A stretch of 64,000 bases of DNA, from NCBI GenBank assembly GCA_947503625.1, contig CANNEK010000002.1:186001-250000 (forward strand), read 5' to 3'. The position numbers were made by a program, and so were the translations under genes. Below, in pieces: positions 53,767 through 63,781 of the stretch. Within the stretch, counting starts at the first letter, position 1. Every line of letters begins with the position of its first letter. The notes under the pieces were generated by a model. The model was not told the origin of the DNA, made no database searches, and worked only from the letters and a program-made list of their open reading frames with translations. The stretch comes from an uncultured Kordiimonas sp. Its GTDB lineage: Bacteria > Pseudomonadota > Alphaproteobacteria > Sphingomonadales > Kordiimonadaceae.

Positions 53767-55161
53767 TCAGCAATCCACAACCGTCGCTGCAATAGGAACA
53801 GTCACGGCAAGACCACCTTGCGCGGTCTCTTTATATTGGGTCTTCATATCGCGCCCGGTGATGCGCATGGTCCGAATCACCTTGTCCAGTGAAACAAAAT
53901 GATTGCCGTCACCCCGTATCGCGAGACGAGCTGCATTGATCGCTTTCACTGCCCCCATGGCATTGCGTTCGATGCACGGCACCTGTACCAGTCCACCAAC
54001 CGGATCGCAGGTCAATCCAAGATTGTGTTCCATGCCAATCTCGGCGGCGTTTTCCACCTGTTCCGGTGAACCACCCATAACCTCGGCAAGACCAGCTGCC
54101 GCCATAGAGCAGGCGCTACCCACCTCACCCTGACAACCAACCTCGGCACCGGAAATCGAAGCATTCATCTTGAACAGCAAGCCCACAGCACCGGCTGTGA
54201 GCAAAAAGCGCACAACACCATCATCGTTCGCGCCGCGAACAAACCTTGTATAATAATGCAATACTGCCGGAACAATGCCTGCAGCACCATTGGTGGGGGC
54301 CGTGACCACACGTCCGCCAACAGCGTTTTCCTCGTTGACCGCCAGCGCATACAGATTGACCCAGTCCATGATTGTCAGCGGGTCGGCCAGGGCACTTTCC
54401 GGGCGTTTGGACAGTTGCTGGAACAGCTTGTGTGCCCGACGTCCGATCTTCAGGCCGGGCATGTCACCATCATGACTGCAGCCACGCTGAACACATTCTT
54501 CCATGACAGACCATATCTCGAGCAGCTCAGTCCTCACCTGCTCTTCGCTTCTGAGTGCAAGTTCGTTCGCAAGCGTAATTTCGCTGATTGATTTACCGGT
54601 TTCCTTGCAATGGACAAGCAGCTCGTCACCACTTGAGAATGGATAAGGCAGGGGCACCTGAACAGTTTCAAAATGATCGGCTTCGGCTTCGCTTTCGTGG
54701 ACAATAAATCCGCCACCGATGGAATAATATATCGCACGTGCCAACTCGGACCCACTTTTGCAGTAGGCCCAGAACTCCATTCCATTCGGGTGGAAATCGA
54801 GACGTTGGCGCGGCAAAAGCTGCAAGTCCTCTTCTTCATTGAAGGCAACCGCATGATCACCAAACAGAGTGATTTCAGCCTCGGTACGTACGCGCTGAAC
54901 CATGTCAGGTATCACTTCCACGTCAACGTCACGCGGTGTTTCGCCCATCAGCCCAAGGATGACAGCTGTATCAGATCCGTGCCCGCGCCCGGTCGCACCA
55001 AGCGAACCATACAGCTTGACAGCCACACGCTGCGTATCGCCGAGGACCCCTGCTTCTGACAGACCTTCAACGAACTCGCGCGCAGCCTTCATCGGCCCAA
55101 CAGTATGCGAACTTGAAGGGCCAATGCCGATATTGAAAAGATCAAGCACGCTTAATGTCAT
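53767..55161 (-). CDS. sdaA: L-serine ammonia-lyase (single-chain, iron-sulfur type)
   Basis: Deaminates L-serine to pyruvate. The 464-residue protein has the beta domain first ([19 protein letters not shown], the substrate-binding SSSHT loop) and the alpha domain after about 175. The [4Fe-4S] cysteines lie in the alpha domain: [11 protein letters not shown] and [12 protein letters not shown]. The length is typical of the single-polypeptide bacterial form. Single gene; no serine transporter is adjacent. It opposes the cysteine pathway for serine use. Confidence 0.94.
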   Translation of the reverse strand: MTLSVLDLFNIGIGPSSSHTVGPMKAAREFVEGLSEAGVLGDTQRVAVKLYGSLGATGRGHGSDTAVILGLMGETPRDVDVEVIPDMVQRVRTEAEITLFGDHAVAFNEEEDLQLLPRQRLDFHPNGMEFWAYCKSGSELARAIYYSIGGGFIVHESEAEADHFETVQVPLPYPFSSGDELLVHCKETGKSISEITLANELALRSEEQVRTELLEIWSVMEECVQRGCSHDGDMPGLKIGRRAHKLFQQLSKRPESALADPLTIMDWVNLYALAVNEENAVGGRVVTAPTNGAAGIVPAVLHYYTRFVRGANDDGVVRFLLTAGAVGLLFKMNASISGAEVGCQGEVGSACSMAAAGLAEVMGGSPEQVENAAEIGMEHNLGLTCDPVGGLVQVPCIERNAMGAVKAINAARLAIRGDGNHFVSLDKVIRTMRITGRDMKTQYKETAQGGLAVTVPIAATVVDC

Positions 55162-55258
55162 TCACCGAAACTCCTGAAACACTGTTGAGGTGCACTCTAG
55201 TGCGAAAGTTGCAGGTGAAACAATATGTTTCACGATAGGAATTAAACGGCGAAACCGA

Positions 55259-55609
55259 CTACCACATCAAAGTTTGCGGGTCTTCGATGGGTCTGTCCTC
55301 CAGTGCGGCAATCACGCCTTTGACACAGCGAACAAGTGTCCAGACCGTCCAGGCAAATATCGCCAGCCAGCCAATGAGAACAATTGACAGCACCGCCCCG
55401 GTAAATAACGCAGCCAGCCCTATCCAGAATGTCTTGATCTGATAGTCAATATGGCTGCGCCACACACCACCCGCTGCATCTTTCTTGTCGCTGGCAATAT
55501 ATACGCCCGCAGCAGCACTTATGCCCGTGGCAAACCCGAGGAAATAAAGAATATAAACCAGCAAGACTGTACGCCGGTCCTGGTCGACTTGATTACTGGT
55601 GTCCGTCAT
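55259..55609 (-). CDS. Small membrane protein (DUF4870/Tic20-like)
   Basis: A 116-residue protein with three hydrophobic segments (about 14-36, 56-78, 78-95). It has the pattern YILYFLGFATG ... WRSHIDYQIKTFWIG common in DUF4870-like proteins, whose function is unknown. The ATG at 55609 follows GGAGAAGG; an open frame continues upstream to 55711 but lacks likeness. Lies about 100 bp upstream of sdaA on the same strand; a functional link is not evident. Confidence 0.7.
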   Translation of the reverse strand: MTDTSNQVDQDRRTVLLVYILYFLGFATGISAAAGVYIASDKKDAAGGVWRSHIDYQIKTFWIGLAALFTGAVLSIVLIGWLAIFAWTVWTLVRCVKGVIAALEDRPIEDPQTLMW

Positions 55610-55825
55610 GGCCTTCTCCCCATCTATATTCTGGAGAACAATATATAAGCGTGCAGCGCGCCTTTTCCCAGACAAACCCTTCAACTGCCCAGTGAAAAAG
55701 TCAGAGTTCACGGCTCAACCGCCCCAGCGACCGTTCAGGCAATCAGAACCACGAACGGGCGTTTCTGCATCCAAAAGCACTCGAGGCTACCTGTAAAATC
55801 CAGCAAAACAAACAGGGAGTGTGGA

Positions 55826-56722
55826 ATGAATAAAGTGTTTTTATGCGCTGCCGCAATGCTTGCTGCAAACGGAACATTGATCAGCGGCTACGCTCAACAG
55901 GAAGAAATGGTCAAAGACTTTGGCTTTAATTTCAGCCCCAAGGGTACCGAAGTTACCTACTATTCCTATCGAGGCGACGCCTTGCCTGATGTATTCAAGC
56001 GCCGGGGACACGGGCTAGAGACCAATTTGACAAACCGTTCGGACACTTGGGATATTGAACCCGACTATTCGCCAGACGGTGGACAAATCATCTATTCCTC
56101 CGGTGTCGATATGGCATCACTGAGTTTGCGTATCATGAATGCAGACGGTTCGGATGATCGGGTGTTTTTTGACGGTGAGGACAATGAGGTCGCAACCAAA
56201 TGGTCTCCCGATGGCTCCATGGTTTTGTTTGCTGCTTTCAACAACGATCTCCGCACAAATGTTTTATACATCGTCGACGCGAACGGCAAAAATCTGCGTA
56301 GCCTGACATCTGAGTTACCCGGTCAGTCCTCAGGGGCAAGCTGGTCATCCGACAGCCGCAAGATCCTGTTTGTGAACAGGCCCGATGAAACAACACAGCG
56401 AGACATATACAGCATGCATGCTGATGGCTCCGGGCTGACACGGCTGACGCATGACGAGTTAAGCCAGATAGCCCCCGTTTATTCAACGGACGGTAGCTCG
56501 ATCTTTTTTATTGCAACGATCGGTGACGGCCCTTCAGACCTTTATGCCATGAGCGCAGACGGTTTGGCCGACGGGCATAAGCCGGTCAGAATCAGTGAAC
56601 CTGACGGAACCCAAAAATACTTCCTGACCCTCGGGCCAGACGGCGAAACCCTTGTCTATTCAATTGGTGATTGGGACAAAGGCTTCCACATGGGCCACCT
56701 GCCCGCGCCGAAGCTGCCTTAA
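55826..56722 (+). CDS. Exported TolB-like (PD40) beta-propeller protein
   Basis: A 298-residue protein with a signal peptide (cut after GYAQ, about 24). PD40-type propeller blades follow, each with an xxSPDGxxIxY core: YSPDGGQIIYSSG, WSPDGSMVLFAAF, WSSDSRKILFVNR, YSTDGSSIFFIAT, LGPDGETLVYS. About six blades are seen, like the TolB C-terminal domain, but it lacks TolB's N-terminal domain and is not in a tol-pal cluster. A periplasmic binding role is likely; the partner is unknown. Confidence 0.78.
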   Translation: MNKVFLCAAAMLAANGTLISGYAQQEEMVKDFGFNFSPKGTEVTYYSYRGDALPDVFKRRGHGLETNLTNRSDTWDIEPDYSPDGGQIIYSSGVDMASLSLRIMNADGSDDRVFFDGEDNEVATKWSPDGSMVLFAAFNNDLRTNVLYIVDANGKNLRSLTSELPGQSSGASWSSDSRKILFVNRPDETTQRDIYSMHADGSGLTRLTHDELSQIAPVYSTDGSSIFFIATIGDGPSDLYAMSADGLADGHKPVRISEPDGTQKYFLTLGPDGETLVYSIGDWDKGFHMGHLPAPKLP

Positions 56723-56726
56723 CTGA

Positions 56727-57065
56727 TCATTGAGCTGGCAAAATTGTTTCCTGCTTTGTGCCAGCCCGCATCCAAAGATAATATGGCAGGGCAAGCGACA
56801 GGCCAACCGCAAGGGTCGCCGGAATAACCAGCCACCAGTTGCGAACGTTCTGTTTTTTTGCGTCAGCATATGACCAGACCCAGAATACAGCAGCTGAGAG
56901 AAACAGGTCTGAAACCGCTCCACCTGCAGCGCTGTTCGCATACATGGCACCTATAAAACCGCCAAGCCCGGCACCATTTTCTGCAATAAATCCACTGAAA
57001 AAGTACCAGGGAGTCACGGTTCCCACGATCATCATGATTAAATAGAAAGTTCTTGAGCCGTTCAT
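56727..57065 (-). CDS. DUF2834 family membrane protein
   Basis: A 112-residue protein with three TM segments. It matches the DUF2834 pattern: a first helix ending GTVTPWYFFSGFI, then SDLFLSAAVFWVWSYADAKK and a final helix. Function unknown. It lies 48 bp downstream of the XRE regulator on the same strand. Confidence 0.75.
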   Translation of the reverse strand: MNGSRTFYLIMMIVGTVTPWYFFSGFIAENGAGLGGFIGAMYANSAAGGAVSDLFLSAAVFWVWSYADAKKQNVRNWWLVIPATLAVGLSLALPYYLWMRAGTKQETILPAQ

Positions 57066-57113
57066 TAATCGGTCCCCCGGTTATGGTTTTACTACCGGAA
57101 CCAGTGCCCAGTC

Positions 57114-58547
57114 TTATTCCTGGCTGAACCGATACGCAGAAATACCGCGCGATCGTTCGTCCAGAACAAGGCTGCGCGTCAGCGGCGGATTGGCCCGCTG
57201 CGGGCACGCAGGGCGCTCGCACAATCGGCAATTGGGGCCGACAGGCGTGGCGTCCAGGCTTTCAAGGTCATGGCCTTTGGCATAGACAAGCTCGCGCGCA
57301 AACGCGATGTCACAACCAAGACCAATCGCCAGTTGCTGATCCGGTTGCCCATACAACGCTCCAACCCGCTGCACGGTTCGCGCGATGGAAAAATAAGTTG
57401 TGCTGTCTGGCATCTGGATAATCTGGGTCATGATGCGCCCCGGTGTCGCGAAAGTATCATGGACCTGCCACAAAGGGCAGGTGCCGCCAAATCGGGAAAA
57501 GTGAAAACGTCCGGCAGAAAACCTCTTGGAGATATTGCCCGCCTTGTCCACACGGATAAAAAAGAATGGCACGCCGCGCTCACCCGGACGCTGCAATGTC
57601 GTAAGGCGATGAGAAACCTGTTCGAAGCTGGTTCGATATCGGCGACCCAGATGCTCGATGTCATACTTCAGCTCTTTGGCGTCTGTTAGGAAACGGCCAT
57701 AAGGCATCAGAAGCGCGCCAGCAAAATAGTTGGCAAGACTGATACGCACCAGACGCCTCGCTTCTTCGGTTTGAAACGAATGATTGTCCGCAAGCCGGTG
57801 AATGATGGGCTTGAATTCAAGCTGCGCCAGTTGAACAGCTAGCTGAAACACCCGCGCGCTGGCATCCAGCATTTCGCTGATCAGAAGCTGGCGCCTGTGC
57901 AAATCGAAATGGCGTAGTGTCTCGGGCATCACATCATGTGGCATGATTCGAACACGGATGCCGTGCTCTTCATCAAGTCGACCTGAAAGAACCATAAAGG
58001 CGTCTTCGCGCTGCAATCCCAGTTCATCATGAAGCACCTCGGCCGCTTCATCCAGTTCGGCAAAATAGTTTTTCCTGTCGTGAATAAAATCACGTGCCTC
58101 ATCCACAGGGAAAATTGCGTCCAGATCCACGCCGTCTCGCTCGGCAAACTGGCTGGAAAGCTCGGTCGCATTTTGCTTGGCTTGCTGGAAAGACTTGTAA
58201 AGAAGTGAGAATGCCTCGATGGCGGTAGGTGCCGAATCAGCCATGTCCTGCAGTTCACTTCGGGAAATCCCAAGGCTTTTGAACATCGGGTCAGCCATGA
58301 TTTCGCTCAGGTCCGCGAAAGCGCGCGCTTCGTCCGTGCCGGCAAACGCCGACAACTCAACGTCATAAACTTCAGCCAGCCGCAACAGGAACTGTGCAGA
58401 AACCGGTCGCTGGTTGCGCTCCACGAGATTGAGATAGCTGGTTGAAAAGCCCAGTTCCGAAGACATTTGGGACTGGGACAGCCCTCTTTCACGTCTTAAA
58501 CGGCGAATACGAGGCCCAGCGAAGATTTTCTTCGTTGCATTCTCCAT
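57114..58547 (-). CDS. XRE/DUF2083 short-chain acyl-responsive regulator (ScfR/RamB/PrpR type)
   Basis: A 477-residue transcription factor. HTH_3 domain at about 11-66 (LSQSQMSSELGFSTSYLNLVE), an IrrE/ImmA-like middle domain, and a C-terminal DUF2083 domain holding clustered cysteines (CDIAFARE upstream, then CRLCERPACPQRA). In actinobacterial relatives (RamB, PrpR) such factors control glyoxylate-shunt and methylcitrate genes, and PrpR has been reported to sense acyl-CoA with an Fe-S cluster. The divergent position next to aceB-aceA and the TTTACA array between them make control of the shunt very likely here. Activator or repressor cannot be told. Confidence 0.87.
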   Translation of the reverse strand: MENATKKIFAGPRIRRLRRERGLSQSQMSSELGFSTSYLNLVERNQRPVSAQFLLRLAEVYDVELSAFAGTDEARAFADLSEIMADPMFKSLGISRSELQDMADSAPTAIEAFSLLYKSFQQAKQNATELSSQFAERDGVDLDAIFPVDEARDFIHDRKNYFAELDEAAEVLHDELGLQREDAFMVLSGRLDEEHGIRVRIMPHDVMPETLRHFDLHRRQLLISEMLDASARVFQLAVQLAQLEFKPIIHRLADNHSFQTEEARRLVRISLANYFAGALLMPYGRFLTDAKELKYDIEHLGRRYRTSFEQVSHRLTTLQRPGERGVPFFFIRVDKAGNISKRFSAGRFHFSRFGGTCPLWQVHDTFATPGRIMTQIIQMPDSTTYFSIARTVQRVGALYGQPDQQLAIGLGCDIAFARELVYAKGHDLESLDATPVGPNCRLCERPACPQRANPPLTRSLVLDERSRGISAYRFSQE

Positions 58548-58558
58548 AATGCGCGCCT

Positions 58559-58595
58559 TTTACAAAGTTTACATGTTTACATTTTTACATTTACA
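58559..58595. promoter_or_regulatory. Five-copy TTTACA operator array
   Basis: TTTACA begins at 58559, 58568, 58576, 58584 and 58590, five copies in 37 bp, all in the same direction, spaced 9, 8, 8 and 6 bp. It lies just upstream of the regulator gene start (58547) and about 135 bp before aceB. It recalls the AAAGTTTGCAAA-type site of RamB; here one copy reads AAAGTTTACA. Confidence 0.6.
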
Positions 58596-58729
58596 AACAC
58601 ATACAATCAGACACTTTTTGTATCAATAGTATTTTTACTATCGCAAGAAATGTGAAATACAGAGCCCGTAAAGCGCAACAAAGTTACAAAAGAACGCGCA
58701 GCTGTTTTGATTTGAGAGAAGAGAGTTTT

Positions 58730-60340
58730 ATGGCCGCTACAGCCGAAACACAAAATGCAGAGCCTATTCTGGAACTAACCGTTCCCGTTGCAGATGCATA
58801 CAGCCACATCCTGACGCCAGAAGCCCTGACTTTTGTCGCGGCGCTGGAGACCGCATTTGGCGACCGCCGGGACGCTTTGCTTGAAGCACGGATGGAACGG
58901 CAGGCTCGTTATGATGCAGGCGAACTCCCTGATTTCCTGGAAGATACTCGCGATATTCGTAGTGGCGACTGGACGATCCTGAATACACCGTCCGACCTTC
59001 AGGACCGGCGCGTCGAGATAACCGGCCCGGTTGACCGTAAAATGATGATCAATGCCTTCAATTCCGGCGCCAATGTTTTCATGGCTGATTTTGAAGATGC
59101 ATCATCACCCACGTGGGACAACATGCTCTCCGGTCAGGTCAACATGCATGACTATGCGCGCGGCACTCTTGAATATACCGATCCAAAAAGCGGCAAACAC
59201 TATGAAATGGGCAAAAACCCCGCCGTTCTGAAAGTGCGTCCGCGTGGCTGGCACATGCAGGAAGCTCATGCCACTCTTAACGGCAGCCCTGTTTCTGCCG
59301 GTCTGTTTGATTTTGGCCTGTATGCGTTCCACAACGCGAAGAAACTGATGGAACGTGGCACGGGTGCCTATTTCTATCTTCCAAAAATGGAAAGTCACCA
59401 GGAAGCCAAGTTGTGGGATGATGCCTTCAGCCTGGCTGAGCGCATGCTGGAGCTTCCGCATGGCAGTTTCAAAGCCACTGTCCTTATTGAAACCCTGCCT
59501 GCCGCATTCGAAATGGATGAAATTCTCTTTGCCCTCAAGGACCATATCGTTGGCCTTAACTGTGGCCGGTGGGACTATATTTTCAGCTACATCAAACGTA
59601 TTGGCGGCAACGCTAACTACCTACTCCCCGACAGAAGTCAGGTTGGCATGGGAGAAGCCTTCCTGAAAGCATACTCGCTTTTACTCATCAAGACCTGCCA
59701 CCGTCGGGGAGCTCATGCTATGGGCGGAATGGCGGCACAAATTCCCGTCAAGAATGACGAAGCCGCAAACGAAGCAGCTTTCGCCAAAGTACGAGCTGAC
59801 AAGGACCGCGAGGCCTCAAACGGGCATGATGGAACCTGGGTAGCGCACCCGGCACTGGTGCCCGTTGCGCTCGAAGTTTTCAATGCCCTGATGCCGCAAG
59901 CCAACCAGATCCATCGCACACGCGATGACCTGACAATTACGCGAGAAGACCTTCTTGAACCACACAAAGGTACAACGAGCGAAGAAGGTATCCGCGAAAA
60001 CATACGTGTTGGTGTTCAATACATCGGAGCATGGCTGACCGGTCGTGGTGCAGTTCCGCTCTATAATCTGATGGAAGATGCAGCAACCGCTGAAATCAGC
60101 CGCACGCAAATTTGGCAGCAGTTGAAACACGGAGCAAAGCTCAGCGATGGCCGTCAGGTTGATCGCGCGCTCGTCAATGACCTGTATGCCGATGAAATGA
60201 CCGGGCTGAAAGACGCATACGGCGCAGAGGGCTTTGCCAGTGGTCGACTGAAGGAAGCCGGCGATCTGTTTCTGGACCTGATCTACGCCAGCGATTTCAA
60301 AGAATTTCTGACAACCCCGGCCTATGAGCTGATCAAATAA
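58730..60340 (+). CDS. aceB: Malate synthase A
   Basis: Condenses glyoxylate with acetyl-CoA to malate, the second step of the glyoxylate shunt. The 536-residue length and motifs fit isoform A: FMADFEDASSPTW with the metal-binding Glu/Asp pair, KVRPRGWHM, LIETLPAAFEMDEILF, GLNCGRWDYIFSY. The ATG at 58730 follows GAGAGAAGAGAG; an open frame starting at 58652 adds a basic, unlikely N-terminus. A 57-bp gap leads to aceA; control by the divergent regulator is likely. Confidence 0.95.
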   Translation: MAATAETQNAEPILELTVPVADAYSHILTPEALTFVAALETAFGDRRDALLEARMERQARYDAGELPDFLEDTRDIRSGDWTILNTPSDLQDRRVEITGPVDRKMMINAFNSGANVFMADFEDASSPTWDNMLSGQVNMHDYARGTLEYTDPKSGKHYEMGKNPAVLKVRPRGWHMQEAHATLNGSPVSAGLFDFGLYAFHNAKKLMERGTGAYFYLPKMESHQEAKLWDDAFSLAERMLELPHGSFKATVLIETLPAAFEMDEILFALKDHIVGLNCGRWDYIFSYIKRIGGNANYLLPDRSQVGMGEAFLKAYSLLLIKTCHRRGAHAMGGMAAQIPVKNDEAANEAAFAKVRADKDREASNGHDGTWVAHPALVPVALEVFNALMPQANQIHRTRDDLTITREDLLEPHKGTTSEEGIRENIRVGVQYIGAWLTGRGAVPLYNLMEDAATAEISRTQIWQQLKHGAKLSDGRQVDRALVNDLYADEMTGLKDAYGAEGFASGRLKEAGDLFLDLIYASDFKEFLTTPAYELIK

Positions 60341-60397
60341 TCAAACCATTTATGACCTGACGTTCCCCTGGAAGGTCACACACAAAGGAGAGTACCC

Positions 60398-61681
60398 ATG
60401 AGTAAAACATTTGAGGACCTGATCCCTAACACCCCCAAGGATCGCTTTAAATACATTGAGCGCAACTATTCAGTTGATGATGTTCTGCGCCTGCGCGGCT
60501 CTGTACAAATTCAGCACACGCTGGCGGATCGCGGCGCGCGCAAATTATGGGACCTCCTGCACACGGAAGACTATGTCCATTCGCTGGGTGCTATGACCGG
60601 CAACCAGGCCATGCAGATGGTGCGCGCCGGCCTGAAAGCCATTTACCTCTCGGGTTGGCAGGTTGCAGCTGACAGCAACACTGCATCCAGCATGTATCCG
60701 GATCAAAGCCTGTATCCAGCAAACGCTGCCCCTGAGCTTGCGAAGCGCATCAACCGCGCCCTGCAACGTGCCGATCAGATTGAAGTTGCCGAAGGCGGCG
60801 CACAGCGCGACTGGTTCGCGCCTATCGTTGCCGATGCCGAAGCAGGCTTTGGCGGCAAGCTCAATAGCTTTGAAATCATGAAAGCTTTCATTGAAGCGGG
60901 TGCAGCGGGCGTTCACTTCGAAGATCAATTGGCCGCAGAGAAAAAATGTGGCCACTTGGGTGGCAAGGTATTGATCCCGACGCAAGCGCATGAGCAAAAT
61001 CTTCAGGCTGCGCGCCTGGCGGCGGATATTGCTGGCGTGCCTTCACTCATCATTGCCCGTACAGATGCTGAATCAGCAAAACTGATCACTTCCGATGTCG
61101 ACGAGCGTGACCATGAATTTATTATTGACCGCGACAACCGCACGTCTGAAGGCTTCTATCACCTGAATGCCGGTGTTGATCATTGTATCAAGCGAGGCCT
61201 TTCGTTTGCCAGACACGCCGACCTTTTGTGGTGGGAAACATCGACACCAAACCTGGACGATGCCAAGCGCTTTGCTGAAGCAATCCAGAAAGAGTTCCCC
61301 GGCAAAATGATGGCTTACAACTGCTCGCCGTCGTTCAACTGGGAAGCCAACCTGGACAAAGACACCATCGCCAAGTTCCAGCGTGAGTTGGGTGCTATGG
61401 GCTACAAATACCAGTTCGTAACACTGGCCGGTTTCCACAGCCTTAACCACGGCATGTTCCAGCTGGCGACGGGTTACCGCGACCGTGGCATGGCGGCATA
61501 CTCGGAACTGCAACAAGCGGAGTTTGGCGCTGAAGACCAGGGCTATACTGCAACACGCCACCAGCGGGAAGTTGGTACAGGATATTTCGACGCAGTTGCC
61601 GAAGCCATCACCGGCGGTAACTCATCAACAACTGCTATGAGCGAATCAACAGAAACGGCACAGTTCAAAGCAGCTGAGTAG
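60398..61681 (+). CDS. aceA: Isocitrate lyase
   Basis: Splits isocitrate into succinate and glyoxylate, letting the cell grow on acetate, fatty acids or other C2 units. The catalytic KKCGHLGGK has Cys184; the metal-binding DAEAGFGG is at 147-154; NCSPSFNW contacts glyoxylate. 427 residues, the short bacterial form. AGGAG precedes the ATG. A terminator follows at 61734. Confidence 0.96.
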   Translation: MSKTFEDLIPNTPKDRFKYIERNYSVDDVLRLRGSVQIQHTLADRGARKLWDLLHTEDYVHSLGAMTGNQAMQMVRAGLKAIYLSGWQVAADSNTASSMYPDQSLYPANAAPELAKRINRALQRADQIEVAEGGAQRDWFAPIVADAEAGFGGKLNSFEIMKAFIEAGAAGVHFEDQLAAEKKCGHLGGKVLIPTQAHEQNLQAARLAADIAGVPSLIIARTDAESAKLITSDVDERDHEFIIDRDNRTSEGFYHLNAGVDHCIKRGLSFARHADLLWWETSTPNLDDAKRFAEAIQKEFPGKMMAYNCSPSFNWEANLDKDTIAKFQRELGAMGYKYQFVTLAGFHSLNHGMFQLATGYRDRGMAAYSELQQAEFGAEDQGYTATRHQREVGTGYFDAVAEAITGGNSSTTAMSESTETAQFKAAE

Positions 61682-61733
61682 AAACGCACAAAACAACTTT
61701 GTCCCTCGCACCTGATTTCAGGTGTTCTAAAGG

Positions 61734-61759
61734 CCAGTCCGAAAGGGCTGGTCTTTTTT
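61734..61759 (+). terminator. Terminator after aceA
   Basis: Stem CCAGTCC (61734-61740) / GGGCTGG (61745-61751) with a GAAA tetraloop and six T. Ends the aceB-aceA operon. Confidence 0.88.
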
Positions 61760-61875
61760 CTGTTGCTCAGCGCTAAATTTTGCTAAGCGCAGGGAACCAT
61801 CTGGCTACCACAAGCCAGGAACCCAGTTTATGAAATCAAATCCGCCGTTTGGGCCAAACAACGGAAATCTGCATT

Positions 61876-62196
61876 ATGGTAAAAATATCTGTCACGAACC
61901 TCGCCGGTCAAACCAGCGACATCGATGCCGAGGTCGGCTTGTCGCTTATGGAAAATATCCGCAACAACGATTTTGATGATCTTGCTGCGATCTGCGGCGG
62001 CTGCTGCAGCTGCTGTACCTGCCACGTGTTCGTAAACGGCGATGACTTTGACAAACTTCCTGCAATGGAAGATGACGAACAGTACCTTCTGGAAGACAGT
62101 GAACACTATGATGCAGGAACTTCGCGCCTGTCTTGCCAGATCGAAGTTGATGACAGCCTGAATGGTTTGCGGGTTACCATCGCGCCTGAGTCCTGA
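61876..62196 (+). CDS. Adrenodoxin-type 2Fe-2S ferredoxin
   Basis: A 106-residue electron carrier. The cluster ligands follow the C-x5-C-x2-C ... C pattern at Cys40, Cys46, Cys49 and Cys87 (CGGCCSCCTCHVFV, LSCQI). Most relatives read CGGSCSCATCHV; here Cys also occupies positions 43, 44 and 47, so seven cysteines crowd the cluster loop. It probably serves a cytochrome P450 or a Rieske oxygenase; none is adjacent. The ATG at 61876 fits the family start MVKISV. Confidence 0.9.
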   Translation: MVKISVTNLAGQTSDIDAEVGLSLMENIRNNDFDDLAAICGGCCSCCTCHVFVNGDDFDKLPAMEDDEQYLLEDSEHYDAGTSRLSCQIEVDDSLNGLRVTIAPES

Positions 62197-62274
62197 TCAG
62201 GAAATCCTGAAACGGCAGTCTCTCAACAAGCCCGAGACTGCCGGACAACAGAAGCCTTAAAACCGGAGCCCCGC

Positions 62275-63684
62275 ATGCCATTTCCCGAAACCTGTATTTC
62301 ATCGACTGAAGCTTGCGAAAACGCGGTTGCGTTAACACCGGTTTCGACGGACCAGCTTCCGGCGATCCTGGATAGCTTTGATGAAAAACAGCGCAAATGG
62401 CTTCTGTCTACGGGCTTTCAGGCCAAATCAGGCTCCGTTGCTCTCCTTGCAGGCGACGACGGGGCACTGGTCAGAACGCTGATCGGCACGGGGAAAGAGA
62501 AACCGTCGCCACAGGACCCGTGGTGGCTGGCAGCAGTAGTGGACCAGTTACCAGCAGGCGACTTCTATCTTGATGCAGACATTGACAAAAAAACCGTGTT
62601 GTCCGGTGCCTTGGGTTGGTGCCTGTCGCATTATAGTTTTGACCGGTACAAACCGGCCGAGACACCAAAACGCACCCTCATCGCACTGCCGGAAGACCTT
62701 TGCGCAGAGGTGAAACGGCTGGCGTCTGCAACCGCAACGGTTAGAGATCTGGTCAACACGCCTGCAGAACATATGGGGCCTGCAGAACTGCAGGATGCTG
62801 CGGAAGCGCTGGCAGAAAAACATGGCGCAACCTCCGAGACCATTGTTGGGGACGACCTGCTTGATCATAATTTCCCCGCTATACATGCCGTTGGCAGGGC
62901 CGCAGCAGAAGGCCGGGAACCACGATTAATTGATCTCAATTGGGGTCCTGATAACGCACCTAAGCTGACACTGGTCGGTAAAGGAGTGTGTTTTGATACA
63001 GGCGGCCTTGATTTGAAACCCGGCGCTGGCATGCGCTGGATGAAGAAAGATATGGGTGGTGCAGCGCATGTTCTGGGGCTTGCGCAGCTTATTATGGAAA
63101 CCGGCCTTGATGTCCGGCTCCGTGTTCTGATCTCGGCGGTTGAAAACTCTGTAGCAGGTTCTGCTTACCGGCCCGGCGATGTGATCGATACCCGCAAGGG
63201 ACTGACAGTTGAAGTTGGCAACACCGATGCAGAAGGCCGGATCGTTTTGTGCGACGCCCTGACGCTGGCCTGTGAAGAAAACCCTGACCTTCTGATTGAT
63301 TTTGCGACACTCACTGGCGCAGCCAGGGTCGCCCTGGGTGCTGACCTGCCTGCAACTTACTCTAATCATGACGCTTTGTGGGGTGCATTGGAAAGCAGCG
63401 CCAAAGCCACAGGCGACCCGCTTTGGCGAATGCCGCTTTGGGACGGTTATGACGGTCAGCTATCCAGCACAATCGCGGACCTCAGCAATATTGCAGACAG
63501 CGGCTTTGCTGGCTCGATTACCGCCGCGCTGTATCTACAGCGCTTTGTTGACAGCAAAACGCCATGGTCACACCTTGACACTTATGCGTGGTCGCAAAAA
63601 CCACGGCCCGGACGCCCAATGGGCGGCGAAGCGCAAGGTATGCGTGCAGCTTTTGCTGCAATTCAGGACTTTCTGGACCTTTAG
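62275..63684 (+). CDS. M17-family leucyl aminopeptidase
   Basis: Di-zinc or Mn aminopeptidase of 469 residues. The C-terminal catalytic domain has GKGVCFDTGGLDLKPG, MKKDMGGAAHVLG and the M17 signature NTDAEGRIVL, which hold the metal-binding Asp/Glu and catalytic Lys/Arg. The N-terminal domain is less conserved, as in PepB/PepA-like proteins of alphaproteobacteria. It removes N-terminal residues from peptides in the cytosol. It lies 78 bp after the ferredoxin gene and about 100 bp before a MarR-like gene. Confidence 0.9.
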   Translation: MPFPETCISSTEACENAVALTPVSTDQLPAILDSFDEKQRKWLLSTGFQAKSGSVALLAGDDGALVRTLIGTGKEKPSPQDPWWLAAVVDQLPAGDFYLDADIDKKTVLSGALGWCLSHYSFDRYKPAETPKRTLIALPEDLCAEVKRLASATATVRDLVNTPAEHMGPAELQDAAEALAEKHGATSETIVGDDLLDHNFPAIHAVGRAAAEGREPRLIDLNWGPDNAPKLTLVGKGVCFDTGGLDLKPGAGMRWMKKDMGGAAHVLGLAQLIMETGLDVRLRVLISAVENSVAGSAYRPGDVIDTRKGLTVEVGNTDAEGRIVLCDALTLACEENPDLLIDFATLTGAARVALGADLPATYSNHDALWGALESSAKATGDPLWRMPLWDGYDGQLSSTIADLSNIADSGFAGSITAALYLQRFVDSKTPWSHLDTYAWSQKPRPGRPMGGEAQGMRAAFAAIQDFLDL

Positions 63685-63781
63685 CCACCCTTTTTGCCTT
63701 ACCGGTTTTGACGCGTTAGGACAGTCTTAAGGAACAGTTGCTAAACCGGTCTGGTCGACAAACCGTGCGAAGGATTTTGGG

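Noticed and set aside
53767-55258. Riboswitch search upstream of sdaA (55162-55258)
   Set aside because: No paired-helix pattern typical of a glycine or other amino-acid riboswitch was recognised.
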